64,000 bases of DNA. Origin: Saprospiraceae bacterium (lineage in GTDB: Bacteria; Bacteroidota; Bacteroidia; Chitinophagales; Saprospiraceae). Location of the stretch: NCBI GenBank assembly GCA_016718505.1, contig JADKDE010000001.1, positions 517,501 through 581,500 of the forward strand, written 5' to 3'. Made by a program: the position numbers and the translations under genes. Every line of letters begins with the position of its first letter. Positions within the stretch are counted from its first letter, which is position 1. Shown here piece after piece: positions 20,169-29,586 of the stretch. Below the pieces are notes generated by a model. That model worked only from the letters and a program-made list of their open reading frames with translations, ran no database searches and was not told the DNA's origin.

Positions 20169-20795
20169 TTAAAAATAAAAGTTGATAGGTATGGTATCGT
20201 GCGCAGGTAGAAAGATCACAGAAGTATCGATATTAATATTCGTTGTATAGTTTTTTAAAGTAAACTTTTGTGATTTATTACCCAATAAGGTTTCAAAAAT
20301 AATCTGATCTAGGTTTTTTGCATTGAGTACATACTTGTCTGATTCCCAATTTATCCAACTTCCATTTAGTTTGACCCAACTAAAGTTGCTAATATTATTC
20401 ACATTTTTCAAGTGAATCTTGACCCAAGCGTATGGCTGCAGTTGGATGTCAAAGGTATTGACTGAATGCCAGTCAATACCTCGTGATGGGTATTTATCTT
20501 GATATTTATCCCTTTTTATGATAATCCTATATCCCCCAAAAGGACTGTCTTCTCTTCTGAATCGATAGTCGCCATTTTCATTGGAAAAGACGGTATCCAC
20601 AATGGATTCATTGCCATTACCAGGCGATAGAAATCCATCTCCTGGGCCGATACCTATGATGAATACCTTAGCCCCCGCGACGGGCTTGCCGCTGCCGACT
20701 TCGGTGATGCGCCCTTTGATCTCGATGCCCTCAAAGTCCTTTTTGCAGGCGGCGAAGAGTAAGATCGAGAAGAAGAAGATGATTGCGTTTTTCAT
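20169..20795 (-). CDS. Lipoprotein with carboxypeptidase-regulatory-like domain
   Basis: 208 residues. The signal peptide MKNAIIFFFSILLFAACKKD ends in a lipobox with Cys17. A CarboxypepD_reg-like beta-sandwich follows (IEIKGRITEVGSGKPVAGAKVFIIGIG, then NENGDYRFRRED and GYRIIIKRDKY). The rest is a beta-rich C-terminal region ending HDTIPINFYF. It is probably anchored at the cell surface or periplasmic face; the role is unknown. The 5' 400 bases and the upstream leader are almost identical to the broken copy at 20879-21507, while the last 60 residues differ, so the duplicates have diverged or recombined at their 3' ends. Confidence 0.82.
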   Translation of the reverse strand: MKNAIIFFFSILLFAACKKDFEGIEIKGRITEVGSGKPVAGAKVFIIGIGPGDGFLSPGNGNESIVDTVFSNENGDYRFRREDSPFGGYRIIIKRDKYQDKYPSRGIDWHSVNTFDIQLQPYAWVKIHLKNVNNISNFSWVKLNGSWINWESDKYVLNAKNLDQIIFETLLGNKSQKFTLKNYTTNINIDTSVIFLPAHDTIPINFYF

Positions 20796-20841
20796 GATTA
20801 AGAGGTTTTTAAGAAGATTAAAAAAAATAAGTTTTAAAGGT
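20400..20841 (-). repeat. Tandem duplication, copy 1 (lipoprotein 5' part and leader)
   Basis: Near-identical at DNA level to 21116-21554, including about 45 bases of untranslated leader. Differences are a handful of substitutions and four one-base gaps. The recent duplication covers the signal peptide and CarboxypepD_reg domain, not the C-terminal part. Confidence 0.85.
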
Positions 20842-20878
20842 GCTAAGTTTTAATAGGCTGCGATATACAATTTAAGGA

Positions 20879-21507
20879 TTAATAAAAAATATCCAAAGGG
20901 ATGGTGTCGTGGGCTGGAGTAAAAACCTCAATAGAATCGCGATATTTGATGTTTGATTTTATATATTTATAATATATCAATATTTTATTATTACCATAGG
21001 TTGGTTCATAAATAATTTTATCAACATTCATCCCCATATAAATATTGTCAGCTGTTGATATACTTCTTGCAAAAGAACCAAAAAATTCAACCCAATCCGA
21101 TTCATTTACTGGATTCACATTTTTTAAGTGAATCTTGACCCAAGCGTAGGGCTGGAGTTGGATGTCAAAGGTATTGACTGAATGCCAGTCAATACCTCGT
21201 GATGGGTATTTATCTTGATATTTATCCCTTTTATGATAATCCTATATCCCCAAAAGGACTGTCTTTCTTCTGAATCGATAGTCGCCATTTTCATTGGAAA
21301 AGACGGTATCCACAATGGATTCATTGCCATTACCAGGCGATAGAAATCCATCTCCTGGCCGATACCTATGATGAATACCTTAGCCCCCGCGACGGGCTTG
21401 CCGCTGCCAACTTCGGTGATGCGTCCTTTGATTTCGATGCCCTCAAAGTCCTTTTTGCAGGAGGCGATGAGTAAGATTGAGAAGAAGAAGATGATTGCGT
21501 TTTTCAT
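20879..21507 (-). pseudogene. Broken paralogue of the adjacent lipoprotein
   Basis: The first 50 codons match the neighbouring intact gene almost exactly (MKNAIIFFFSILLIASCKKD, lipobox Cys17). Frame is then lost at a GG/GGG run near 21357. Three more single-base deletions follow: CTT-CTC near 21268, CCCCC to CCCC near 21250, and TTTTT to TTTT near 21232. After them the original frame resumes as KNVNPVNESDWVEFFGSF... and ends HDTIPLDIFY at 20879. With four bases restored it would be a paralogue of about 210 residues with a different C-terminal third. All four changes are deletions with no nonsense substitution, so assembly error in a repeat is as plausible as decay. Confidence 0.82.
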
Positions 21508-21554
21508 GATTAAGAGGTTTTTAAGAAGATTAAAAAAAATAAGTTTTAAAGCAG
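21116..21554 (-). repeat. Tandem duplication, copy 2
   Basis: Partner of 20400-20841, about 715 bases away in the same orientation. It carries the four one-base deletions described for the broken lipoprotein copy. Confidence 0.85.
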
Positions 21555-21630
21555 CTATCTTATTTCAAAAACAAAATTAAGACTAAAAAACAAAACCGAC
21601 AACTCCCAAATTTACAATTGAATTTTTTTA

Positions 21631-21646
21631 TGGTAAAATTTTACCA
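21631..21646. promoter_or_regulatory. Perfect 16-base palindrome, candidate operator
   Basis: TGGTAAAATTTTACCA is a perfect palindrome 110 bases before the HTH-like gene. A further half-site, TTACCA, occurs at 21693-21698. Position and symmetry suit a dimeric regulator, possibly autoregulation by the downstream protein. Inference from sequence only. Confidence 0.5.
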
Positions 21647-21755
21647 CTTTTTGGACCCTAAAACTCGTTTTTTGAAAAATCTTGTTATATATTTACCATT
21701 ATTGTAATGTGATAGTACGTGGTTTGTATAATCCGCCATAAAATATAGTACCGTT

Positions 21756-22739
21756 ATGAACCTGCAAGAAAAGATTATTTCCATTTTATTGGACAATTCT
21801 AAAAATAAAAAGCAAGCCAGCGAAAAAATTCAATCGCTATTGAATATAAGTGAGAAGACGGCTCGGTCTATCCTAGACTGTATGAGGCCACTGACGCTAT
21901 ACGAAGCGGAGATCGTCATACATTCATTACAGTTGAATCTTGAGTTGATTTTGTCAACACAGGATGATCAAAGCAAAACCCCATACAAGTCCATCCTTTT
22001 GCCTTTTATTAACGTTAAAAAGTCGCCAGAATATTTTATCGATACTTTGTTGGCCAATATTGACATGTTGAATGTATTGAAAACAAAAAATATAAGGTAC
22101 CTTTCGTCTGAGTTTCCGATATTTTATTATTGTATGATTCCCGAACTGATGCTATTCAAACTCTACAGTTTCAATCAAATACTGTGGAAGGATGAAACCT
22201 GGAGTAAGAGTAAATTTTCACTAAAAAAACTGAGTGAAAACGGGGATATTATAGAGAAAATAAAAAGGCTTTGGAACTTTTATCGAGATGTACCATCGGA
22301 AGAGATATGGAGCGTAAAATGCTTGAATAACACGATGAACCACTTAAAAATACTGCGAGATATCGGTGCATTTGAAGACGAACAAGACTATTTTATCCTA
22401 CTCGACAAAATGAATGATTTGCTTCAGCATTTGGAAGAAATGGCAGCCAGTGATATCAAGAAAGACAAAACTTCATTGGGTGCGAAATACTTGTTTTATG
22501 TGAATAAATTTGTCTTTTCGACGAATATGATCTACGTTGTCACAGCAAAGCAGTCCATGATCTATATCACGATCGACAATCCAGACTTTGGAATCGCTGT
22601 AGATGATGAAGTGGTAGAACACTTCAATAATCAATGGTATCATGTTAAAAATAACTCATCGCAAATCAATGTTTCAGGCCATCAAGAGAGAAAGAAATTC
22701 TTCAATCAACTACACGAAGCCATTAATAGCATGAGGTAA
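21756..22739 (+). CDS. Putative helix-turn-helix protein of unknown function
   Basis: 327 residues, soluble. The N-terminal 60 residues (EKIISILLDNSKNKKQASEKIQSLLNISEKTARSILDCMRPLTLYEAEIVIHSL) are helical and look like a degenerate HTH of the Cro/C1 or BetR kind. The rest (about 90-327) is helical with no known catalytic motif. I do not recognise the family. A DNA-binding role is inferred from the N-terminus and from the palindrome 21631-21646 in its upstream region. The gene stands alone between the lipoprotein duplication and a membrane protein. Confidence 0.65.
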   Translation: MNLQEKIISILLDNSKNKKQASEKIQSLLNISEKTARSILDCMRPLTLYEAEIVIHSLQLNLELILSTQDDQSKTPYKSILLPFINVKKSPEYFIDTLLANIDMLNVLKTKNIRYLSSEFPIFYYCMIPELMLFKLYSFNQILWKDETWSKSKFSLKKLSENGDIIEKIKRLWNFYRDVPSEEIWSVKCLNNTMNHLKILRDIGAFEDEQDYFILLDKMNDLLQHLEEMAASDIKKDKTSLGAKYLFYVNKFVFSTNMIYVVTAKQSMIYITIDNPDFGIAVDDEVVEHFNNQWYHVKNNSSQINVSGHQERKKFFNQLHEAINSMR

Positions 22740-22897
22740 TTTCTTATAGGTTAGAACCTGAAAAAAACCCCTAGAATCTACTTAAAAGCTACTTGGTCTC
22801 GACAGCAAACTGAATGGTTTACCAAAGCATAGATTTTAGTGATTGGGCATTGTTGAAAAAATTCTTTAATTTTCCGAAATAAATAATATTTAATTCG

Positions 22898-24451
22898 ATG
22901 CGTACAAGTGGTGCCATGAGGTACTTTCAAAATGAACGTTGGCTTTTGATATTCATGTCATTTGTTATCACCACCCTGTTTTTAATAGTCAATGGATACT
23001 TATTCAATCAAGAAGATCTCGAGGAGGTACTGCCACCGATATACAAAGGACTCAATCCTAGCCTATATCCCTACGACATGTATGTGAATGAGACCCTAGC
23101 CCAATACACGAGCAGGACGCCCTATATACATTTTTTGACGGTATTGTACAAGGTATTTAATACCGAGCTAATCTTTTTTGTGATTTGTTTTGCCAGTATT
23201 TTATTGAGTGTTTGGTCGTTTTTGAAAATGGGCATATTTTTTGGCATTGACGCATTTAAGAGTGGGTTAATCGTGGTACTGATTTTTGTCGGCTTTGATT
23301 TTTTGCCGATTGGGGGCAATTTTATTCAGGATAGTTACTGCACACCAGCCAATATAGCCCTAGGGCTAACAGCATTTTCCATTTATTTATTTTTAATAAA
23401 AAAATATTGGATATCGGGTTTGATCCTAGCCATTGCGACATATTTTCAGCTATTGGTTGGACTTCAGGTGTTTGTCATACTGTGCATTTACAGCGTCTTG
23501 GATAGCAGTTATAGAGGGTTTTGGCGTGCTGGACTTATGTATTTATGTCTCTTGATGCCACATCTTTATCTATTGTTTTTATCGCAGAATGGCCAATATG
23601 ATATAGGTTTTTATTCAAAAATAATATATAACTATAGAAATCCGCATCATTTTGTGTTCTCCAAGTTCTCCAAAAAGTCGTATATCATGTATTTTTCGCT
23701 ATTGGGGATCTACTTTGTCACCTATCCTTTTTTGCGGGTTTCGGATGCCTTAAAAAGATGGAGTCTAGTGTGGGTTGGTATCAGCACATTGGGCATCGCA
23801 GTATATGTCGTTGGATTTGAATATTTTGGTATGGAATTGTTCGCTAAAACCCAATGGATCAAAACCAGTATTTGGGCTTATTCGTGGGCTTTAATGGTGC
23901 TGTTGCACGCTCTGCCCAAGTTTAGTAAAATTTCCATATCTCGAAGATCACAGTGCAATATTTCACTTGGAGGGTTTTGTCTAAGCATCGGTATCTTAGG
24001 TTTGATTTATTTTAATAAAATAAGCCTTATCGAGCCTTTTCAAATCGGATATTATGCGAAAACAGATTTGGAAAAAATGCACGATTGGGTAAAGGCCAAT
24101 ACGCCGACAAATGCGGTGGTACTGTCCTTTCCAAATGACTTTGGGGTCATGAGTCAAACGCAGCGATCGGTACCTGTTTCGTACAAGGCGATCATCCATA
24201 ATCCAGGATTTATTTTGCCTTGGTTTTCAAGAATGAAGGAATTGTACGGCGCAGATCTCGTTCAGACGCAAAATAATATTTCAAATCTTCAAGAAATTGT
24301 AGAACTTTGGCCTCAGAAATTAGAAAACAGCGATATTGTCAAATATAAGATCAATTATATCATAGCTAATGACTCAGATAAGTTGTCGATTCGTTCGGTA
24401 AAAATTGTACATCGAGAAGCTGATTTAATTTGTTTAAAAATAGAACAATGA
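22898..24451 (+). CDS. Polytopic membrane protein of unknown function
   Basis: 517 residues with about ten hydrophobic segments between 15 and 390, followed by a soluble C-terminal part (about 395-517) starting EKMHDWVKANTPTNAVVLSFP. This layout resembles uncharacterised GT-C-like or DUF6798-type membrane proteins: an acidic loop after the first helix (LYPYDMYVNETLAQYTSRTPYIHFL) and an extracytoplasmic C-terminal domain. No catalytic motif can be assigned. An alternative ATG six codons in (22916) is possible. It precedes hemA by 111 bases on the same strand; no functional link is evident. Confidence 0.7.
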   Translation: MRTSGAMRYFQNERWLLIFMSFVITTLFLIVNGYLFNQEDLEEVLPPIYKGLNPSLYPYDMYVNETLAQYTSRTPYIHFLTVLYKVFNTELIFFVICFASILLSVWSFLKMGIFFGIDAFKSGLIVVLIFVGFDFLPIGGNFIQDSYCTPANIALGLTAFSIYLFLIKKYWISGLILAIATYFQLLVGLQVFVILCIYSVLDSSYRGFWRAGLMYLCLLMPHLYLLFLSQNGQYDIGFYSKIIYNYRNPHHFVFSKFSKKSYIMYFSLLGIYFVTYPFLRVSDALKRWSLVWVGISTLGIAVYVVGFEYFGMELFAKTQWIKTSIWAYSWALMVLLHALPKFSKISISRRSQCNISLGGFCLSIGILGLIYFNKISLIEPFQIGYYAKTDLEKMHDWVKANTPTNAVVLSFPNDFGVMSQTQRSVPVSYKAIIHNPGFILPWFSRMKELYGADLVQTQNNISNLQEIVELWPQKLENSDIVKYKINYIIANDSDKLSIRSVKIVHREADLICLKIEQ

Positions 24452-24562
24452 GTCGCAAAACGTGTTTTCATAATTAATTAAATAACCAAAGCGAATTAAA
24501 TAACTAAAGCCGTTCGTTTATTATCAAAATGAAATAGACAGGGTTTCGCCAGATTGTAGTGG

Positions 24563-25795
24563 ATGTATTCAGGATTTAAAATCATTACTTTATCCCATAA
24601 AGAGCTGAATCTTAGAGATTTAGGCAATTTTGTAGTTCAAAGCAACGATGCAAATGCGAAGGGTGAGAAGCTCAAGCAACTGAAAGAGTTTTTCAGCTTG
24701 GACGAGTTGTTTTACATGCAAACGTGCAATCGCGTTGTATTTTTTCTATACAAAAAAATAGGCATTGAGCAGATTGATTCTATTGATTGGTTCGAGCAGC
24801 TCAATCCAAGTCTAGATTTACCTCAATTGAAGTGGGTTTCAAAGAATGCTTTAGTATATATCCAAGAAGATGTTATAAAGCATTTATTTCGATTGATGTC
24901 TTCTTTGGAGTCATTGGTTATAGGAGAAAGGGAGGTGTTTAGACAGAGTCGAGAAGCTTACGATCAATGCGCTGGTTGGGGACTTTGTGGGGACAATATG
25001 AGACTGTTGATGCGCATCGGAGTAGTGTGTTCGAAGGAGGTATTTACGGATACCAAGATCGGCGATAAATCGGTTTCCATCGTTTCGTTGTCCATTCAGA
25101 AATTTTTAGAGCAAGACCTACCAAAAAAATCTAGGATACTAATCATAGGTGCGGGTCAAACCATTTTGATGGTATCAAAATTTTTATTGGCCAATAATTA
25201 TAAAAATGTATCCGTATTCAATCGAACCGTACAGAATGCCGACTTCATCGCCCAAAAATTTGGTAAAAAGGGGTATAAGCTTTCTGAGCTTCAGGATTTT
25301 AAAGAGGGATTTGACTGCATCATACTGTGTACGGCTTCAACCAAAATCATATTGACAGAAGAGCTTTATGCCAAACTTTTGCAAGGTGACAAAGGGCAAA
25401 AAGTGATCGTGGATCTATCGATTCCTTACAATTTTGACAAGCAGATAATCAATAGCTTTGATGTAAACTTCATCGGCGTAGAAGAGCTTCGAGAGATTGC
25501 CAATCAGAACATGGAATATAGGAAAAATGAGATGATCCTTGCGAATGCCATCGTTCAAAAATACGTTGAGGATTTTAAAAATATCTATCACCAAAGGCTT
25601 ATAGAGCGGTCATTTCAGCAATTTCCAGTGCAGGTTAAGGAAATCAAGGAAAAGGCATTGAATGTGGTGTACAAGAAGCGTATCGATGCTTTAGACGGGG
25701 ATTCAAGAGAGCTTCTCAACGAGATTGTGAATTATTTTGAAAAAAAATACATTGCCCTACCGATCAAATCGGCCAAAGAGTCTATCTTACGGTAA
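24563..25795 (+). CDS. hemA: Glutamyl-tRNA reductase
   Basis: First committed step of C5-pathway tetrapyrrole synthesis: reduces glutamyl-tRNA to glutamate-1-semialdehyde with NADPH. 410 residues. Catalytic Cys55 lies in MQTCNRV, somewhat altered from the usual STCNRTE. LESLVIGEREVFRQSREAY is the conserved substrate-domain motif. The Rossmann domain follows with LIIGAGQT (about 195) and VSVFNRT. The C-terminal dimerisation helices are shortened but recognisable. The motif drift points to a divergent yet probably active enzyme. It lies 27 bases upstream of a PRPP synthetase gene and is likely co-transcribed with it. No other hem genes are in the window. Confidence 0.92.
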   Translation: MYSGFKIITLSHKELNLRDLGNFVVQSNDANAKGEKLKQLKEFFSLDELFYMQTCNRVVFFLYKKIGIEQIDSIDWFEQLNPSLDLPQLKWVSKNALVYIQEDVIKHLFRLMSSLESLVIGEREVFRQSREAYDQCAGWGLCGDNMRLLMRIGVVCSKEVFTDTKIGDKSVSIVSLSIQKFLEQDLPKKSRILIIGAGQTILMVSKFLLANNYKNVSVFNRTVQNADFIAQKFGKKGYKLSELQDFKEGFDCIILCTASTKIILTEELYAKLLQGDKGQKVIVDLSIPYNFDKQIINSFDVNFIGVEELREIANQNMEYRKNEMILANAIVQKYVEDFKNIYHQRLIERSFQQFPVQVKEIKEKALNVVYKKRIDALDGDSRELLNEIVNYFEKKYIALPIKSAKESILR

Positions 25796-25822
25796 AATCA
25801 ACCGTTATCAAATAAATTTGCG

Positions 25823-26752
25823 ATGGCATTAGCTGATGTTTTTATATTCACTACCCAAAGGTATAAGTACTTGGGTGACAAATTGCTGCAATCTACGGGT
25901 TTTAAAGAAGGCTTATTTTCAAGCAGTACCTTTCCAGATGGAGAATATTACCACAAATTGCTTACGGATGTCGAAGGAAAGAAGGCAATCCTTATAGGTG
26001 GTACGATCGACGACAAAGAAACCTTAGAGCTATTCGACAAGGCTTGTGGGTTGATCCAATATGGCGTCGATTCTCTTACGATAGTGATTCCATTTTTCGG
26101 GTATAGCACCATGGAAAGGGCGGCAAATCCAGGCGATGTCGTGATGGCAAAAAATCGGGCATTGCTCTTGTCGGCGATACCCAGTGGCGGATTGACCAAC
26201 CGTATAGCCATGCTTGACTTGCACACCGAGGGTTTGCCCTATTACTTTACAACGAATTGGCGGCCTGTGCACCTATATTGCAAATCGGTCATCATCCAAG
26301 CGGCTACACAGCTTTATGGGAGGGATTTTATACTGGCGAGTACGGACTCGGGACGGGCCAAATGGGTCGAATCCCTAGCCAATGATATGGAAGTAAAGGC
26401 AGCTTTTGTCTATAAAAAGAGATTGTCTGGAGAAAACACCCAAATAACTGGAATTAATGCAGATGTGGAAGGCTGTAAGGTCATCATCTATGATGATATG
26501 ATACGGACAGGGGGATCACTGATCAAGGCGGCAAAGTCTTATAAGGCGGCTGGAGCGGAGGAGATTTCGGTCATAGCCACACATGGGATATTTACCTCTG
26601 GATCATTCGAAAACCTCAAAAATTCAGGACTTTTCGCCAATATCATCTGTACGGATACCCATCCCAATGTATTCAAAATACACGATGAGAATTTTCACAT
26701 TCATTCGGTGGCACCCGTCATATCAGATTGGCTGATGAGAATCAGCTGGTAA
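25823..26752 (+). CDS. prs: Ribose-phosphate pyrophosphokinase, divergent
   Basis: Makes PRPP from ribose-5-phosphate and ATP for nucleotide, His and Trp synthesis. 309 residues, the usual length. Visible motifs are FPDGE at 37-41, a metal-site DLH at 132-134, the flexible-loop KKR at 198-200 and the PRPP loop DDMIRTGGS at 224-232, where family consensus is close to DDMIDTGGT. The sequence after DLH (TEGLPYYFTTNW) and STDSGRAKWVE are unlike housekeeping Prs, so this may be a second, specialised copy. The last 57 bases occur again, with two synonymous changes, at 34135-34191 beyond the pho/TonB block. Confidence 0.88.
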   Translation: MALADVFIFTTQRYKYLGDKLLQSTGFKEGLFSSSTFPDGEYYHKLLTDVEGKKAILIGGTIDDKETLELFDKACGLIQYGVDSLTIVIPFFGYSTMERAANPGDVVMAKNRALLLSAIPSGGLTNRIAMLDLHTEGLPYYFTTNWRPVHLYCKSVIIQAATQLYGRDFILASTDSGRAKWVESLANDMEVKAAFVYKKRLSGENTQITGINADVEGCKVIIYDDMIRTGGSLIKAAKSYKAAGAEEISVIATHGIFTSGSFENLKNSGLFANIICTDTHPNVFKIHDENFHIHSVAPVISDWLMRISW

Positions 26753-26773
26753 ATATCATTTAGAGATCCATTT

Positions 26774-26950
26774 GGTCAAGCCATAAAAACAATCTTATAT
26801 TGATATATAAAAAAATATGGGTTAAAATAAATTTTAGAAAGTAACATAATTTGTGGGTGGGGTCTGAAGTAAGTTCTAATAAACTCAAAAAGATGATTTC
26901 CATTTGTTCATCATCCTTTTGAAGTTAACTTGTTGTCTAAAGAATGGTGG
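26774..26950. repeat. Flanking repeat R, left copy
   Basis: Starts 21 bases after prs. About 177 bases here match 33811-33989 in the same orientation at roughly 85 percent, judged by eye; the core AAACTCAAAAAGATGATTTC is identical. The two copies enclose the two-component system, TonB receptor and lipoprotein genes. The rest of the prs-histidine kinase gap holds no gene. Confidence 0.8.
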
Positions 26951-27014
26951 GAGTTCAAATTATAATTTTTATAAAAAGTTTAGTAGGAAATCGAGTGAGT
27001 TGATATAGATCATT

Positions 27015-28796
27015 TTAACTTATCTGAGTATCGAGGTATTTGTGGATTGAGAATAAGAACTCCAAACCACCTTCGTTTCTATTCCTTACAGTAATCTCTC
27101 CTTTATGATATAATATTGTATTTTTTACAATAGCTAATCCTAAACCCGTGCCACCATTTTTGCGATCACGACCTTTTTCTACTCGATAGAATCGTTCAAA
27201 CAATCTTTGTAAATCCACTTCTGGAACACCAATACCTGAGTCATAATATGAAAAATAATAATACTCAGAATCTTCCATATATTTATTTATCTTAATAGAA
27301 ACATTATTACCAGCGTAGGCGATCGTATTGTCAAATAGGTTTCTAAAGGCAGAATAAATTAAAAAATAATTTCCATATAATTCAAAATTTTTTGCCATTA
27401 AAACATCTACTGAAATTTGACTTTTCTCGATTTTTAATTGTAAATCATAAATGACATCTTGGATGATTTGATACAAGTTAATTTTGTTGATTTTGTATAA
27501 ATTGCGAGATTCTTCTATCGTAGTTAGCAGCGAAATGTCTTCAATCAACTCTGCCAACCTACATGTTTGAGAATATGCTCTTTGTATAAATAAAGATTGT
27601 TTGTTTTGGTCCAAATCGTTGTTTTGAATGGTTTCTAAAAATCCTCTGATGGAGCTGACAGGAGTTTTTAATTCATGTGCAATGTTGTCTGTGAGTTGTT
27701 GTTTTAATAGTTTTCTTTTCTCCAATTTTGTAATGTTATTTATGAGAATTTCAAAAGACTTATCTTGGAAAATAATGCATTTTATGGAAAATATTTTTCG
27801 ATTTTTTTTGATTATTATTTCATGAGAAGGTGGGTTTTGCGCAACCAAAACTGTGTTTTGAGTTTGATTTTCAATAAAATTTTTAATAGGGGATAATTCT
27901 TCGATTTCTAAAATTTTATCATTAGAAGAAACTAATTTGTCGTTGATATAATTGATAAACTGAACAAAATGACTATTGGTAATAATCATGTTTTTATCTT
28001 TCGAAAATATTGCAATTCCCTCTTGTAAAATATTTAAGTGGCGAATCAGTTTTTCTTTTTCCAACAACAATTCTTTGGTGACTTTATCCAAATTCTGATA
28101 ATTTGTGATGATGGCTTTGCCAATTATTCCTAATTCATTTTGTGGAAAGTAAAAGTCTTCATCTATGGGTTTATTTGTAGAAACTAAGGTGATAAATTTC
28201 TTTAATTCAACAATCGACGATCCAAATTTATCCGTGATAAATATGAAAGAAATTGACGAAATTAAGAAAAAAAGGAAAATAAAAATTAGTGACAATTTAT
28301 CAGGTTCTAAAATATTTTTTGCTTCGATATCATACAAAATTGAAATGCGAATAATATCATTATTGTAGCGTTTTGCATAGTAATAATATTTCAATTTTGT
28401 AGTAGTGGAGATCCTAATATCCGAACCAATTCCATCAAGAATTGCATGTATTACCTCTGGTCGTCTAGCATGATTTTCCATGCTCATATTACCCTTCACT
28501 TGACTGTCGTAAACTACAGATCCACTCAAATCTATGATTGAAATACGCAAATTTTTGTTAGGCAATATTTTATAAAAAGTATCTAATAACTGATAATAGT
28601 CTAATGGATAAGAGTTTTGAATATTGATATAGTTTTTTACCAAGTCTGTGTAGCCATTCAGTTCACTGTTTAGTGATTTTATCCGATATTTTTTTTCTCG
28701 ATGATATTCCCAATATATAATTATAGCTGTAAAGACTACGAAGGTCAAAAACAAATAAATAAATAACTTTTTTCTATACCTACTAATATATTTCAC
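27015..28796 (-). CDS. Sensor histidine kinase, PhoR-like
   Basis: 593 residues. Two transmembrane helices (about 12-28 and 168-187) flank a periplasmic sensor of about 135 residues. A HAMP/PAS-like region follows (about 190-360). The HisKA H-box is NIAHELKTP with phospho-acceptor His374, and the HATPase_c has FRNLFDNT (N box), DSGIGVP and NGGTGLGLAIVK (G boxes). It starts with GTG 6 bases after the response-regulator gene, so the pair forms one operon. The H-box/PAS architecture matches PhoR-type phosphate sensors. Assignment to phosphate rests mainly on the PHO-box-like sites upstream of the operon. Confidence 0.88.
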   Translation of the reverse strand: MKYISRYRKKLFIYLFLTFVVFTAIIIYWEYHREKKYRIKSLNSELNGYTDLVKNYINIQNSYPLDYYQLLDTFYKILPNKNLRISIIDLSGSVVYDSQVKGNMSMENHARRPEVIHAILDGIGSDIRISTTTKLKYYYYAKRYNNDIIRISILYDIEAKNILEPDKLSLIFIFLFFLISSISFIFITDKFGSSIVELKKFITLVSTNKPIDEDFYFPQNELGIIGKAIITNYQNLDKVTKELLLEKEKLIRHLNILQEGIAIFSKDKNMIITNSHFVQFINYINDKLVSSNDKILEIEELSPIKNFIENQTQNTVLVAQNPPSHEIIIKKNRKIFSIKCIIFQDKSFEILINNITKLEKRKLLKQQLTDNIAHELKTPVSSIRGFLETIQNNDLDQNKQSLFIQRAYSQTCRLAELIEDISLLTTIEESRNLYKINKINLYQIIQDVIYDLQLKIEKSQISVDVLMAKNFELYGNYFLIYSAFRNLFDNTIAYAGNNVSIKINKYMEDSEYYYFSYYDSGIGVPEVDLQRLFERFYRVEKGRDRKNGGTGLGLAIVKNTILYHKGEITVRNRNEGGLEFLFSIHKYLDTQIS

Positions 28797-28802
28797 ACCT
28801 AT

Positions 28803-29489
28803 TTATTCTAATTCTAGACAATATCCATGACCCGAACGACTTACCAAATATTTTCCATAAATACCCAACTTTTTTCTTAAACGAGTCATGTGTACATCAA
28901 CGGTTCGTTCTATTACTTGAGTGTTTTCTCTCCAAGCATAGTTCAATATTTTTTCACGATTAAATACCTTTCCATGATTTTTTAGAAGTAATTCCATTAT
29001 ATAAAATTCATGCGGTGTAAGATCCACTTTCAAACCATCAACAAATAACTTTTTTTTCTCGATATCCAATTCAAGTGCCGATATTTTTAAGATAGCCTCC
29101 TCTTCTATTTTTGTTGGGTTATTGCGACGAAGCACTACCTTTACCCTTGCAATTAATTCTCGCAATGAAAATGGTTTAGTGATATAATCATCAGCACCGA
29201 GCGTGAATGCTGTAAGTTTATCATTTTCCAAATTTTTTGCAGTAAGAAAAATTATTGGTGTGTCAATTTTTCTCTTATTTCTGATTTCATCTGCGAGTTT
29301 TAAGCCCGACATTTCATTCATCATTATATCCAAAATCAATAAATCATAATCCTCCAATGGTTTTTGTAAGGCTTCTTTAGCAGAAAAAACGGTATCAACT
29401 AAAAAACCCTCTGCCTCTAGGTTGAATTGGATGATCTCACAAATATCTTGTTCATCATCAATTGCTAAAATATTATACTTATTTGTCAT
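28803..29489 (-). CDS. OmpR/PhoB-family response regulator
   Basis: 228 residues. The receiver domain has acidic pair Asp11/Asp12, phospho-acceptor Asp54 (LILDIMM) and TAK with the conserved Lys. The C-terminal winged-helix effector reads TPHEFYIMELLLKNHGKVFNREKIL... and VDVHMTRLRKKLG...SRSGHGYCLE. It is first in the operon with the histidine kinase. Its promoter region is shared with the divergent TonB receptor gene and contains two direct-repeat sites with 11-base spacing, the layout bound by PhoB-type dimers. It probably autoregulates and controls the receptor/lipoprotein pair. Confidence 0.93.
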   Translation of the reverse strand: MTNKYNILAIDDEQDICEIIQFNLEAEGFLVDTVFSAKEALQKPLEDYDLLILDIMMNEMSGLKLADEIRNKRKIDTPIIFLTAKNLENDKLTAFTLGADDYITKPFSLRELIARVKVVLRRNNPTKIEEEAILKISALELDIEKKKLFVDGLKVDLTPHEFYIMELLLKNHGKVFNREKILNYAWRENTQVIERTVDVHMTRLRKKLGIYGKYLVSRSGHGYCLELE

Positions 29490-29551
29490 GAGTGTGTTGA
29501 AAGTTGCACAACAAAATTAGTTAAACTTAATTAAAATTTTAAGATAAAACG

Positions 29552-29568
29552 GTTACAAAAATGTTACC
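29552..29568 (+). promoter_or_regulatory. PHO-box-like direct repeat 1
   Basis: GTTAC at 29552-29556 and again at 29563-29567, an 11-base period with an A-rich spacer (GTTACAAAAATGTTACC). This is the geometry of PhoB sites (7-base units every 11 bases). It lies between the divergent regulator and receptor operons, nearer the regulator. Confidence 0.6.
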
Positions 29569-29586
29569 AACAACCCAAATGATCTA

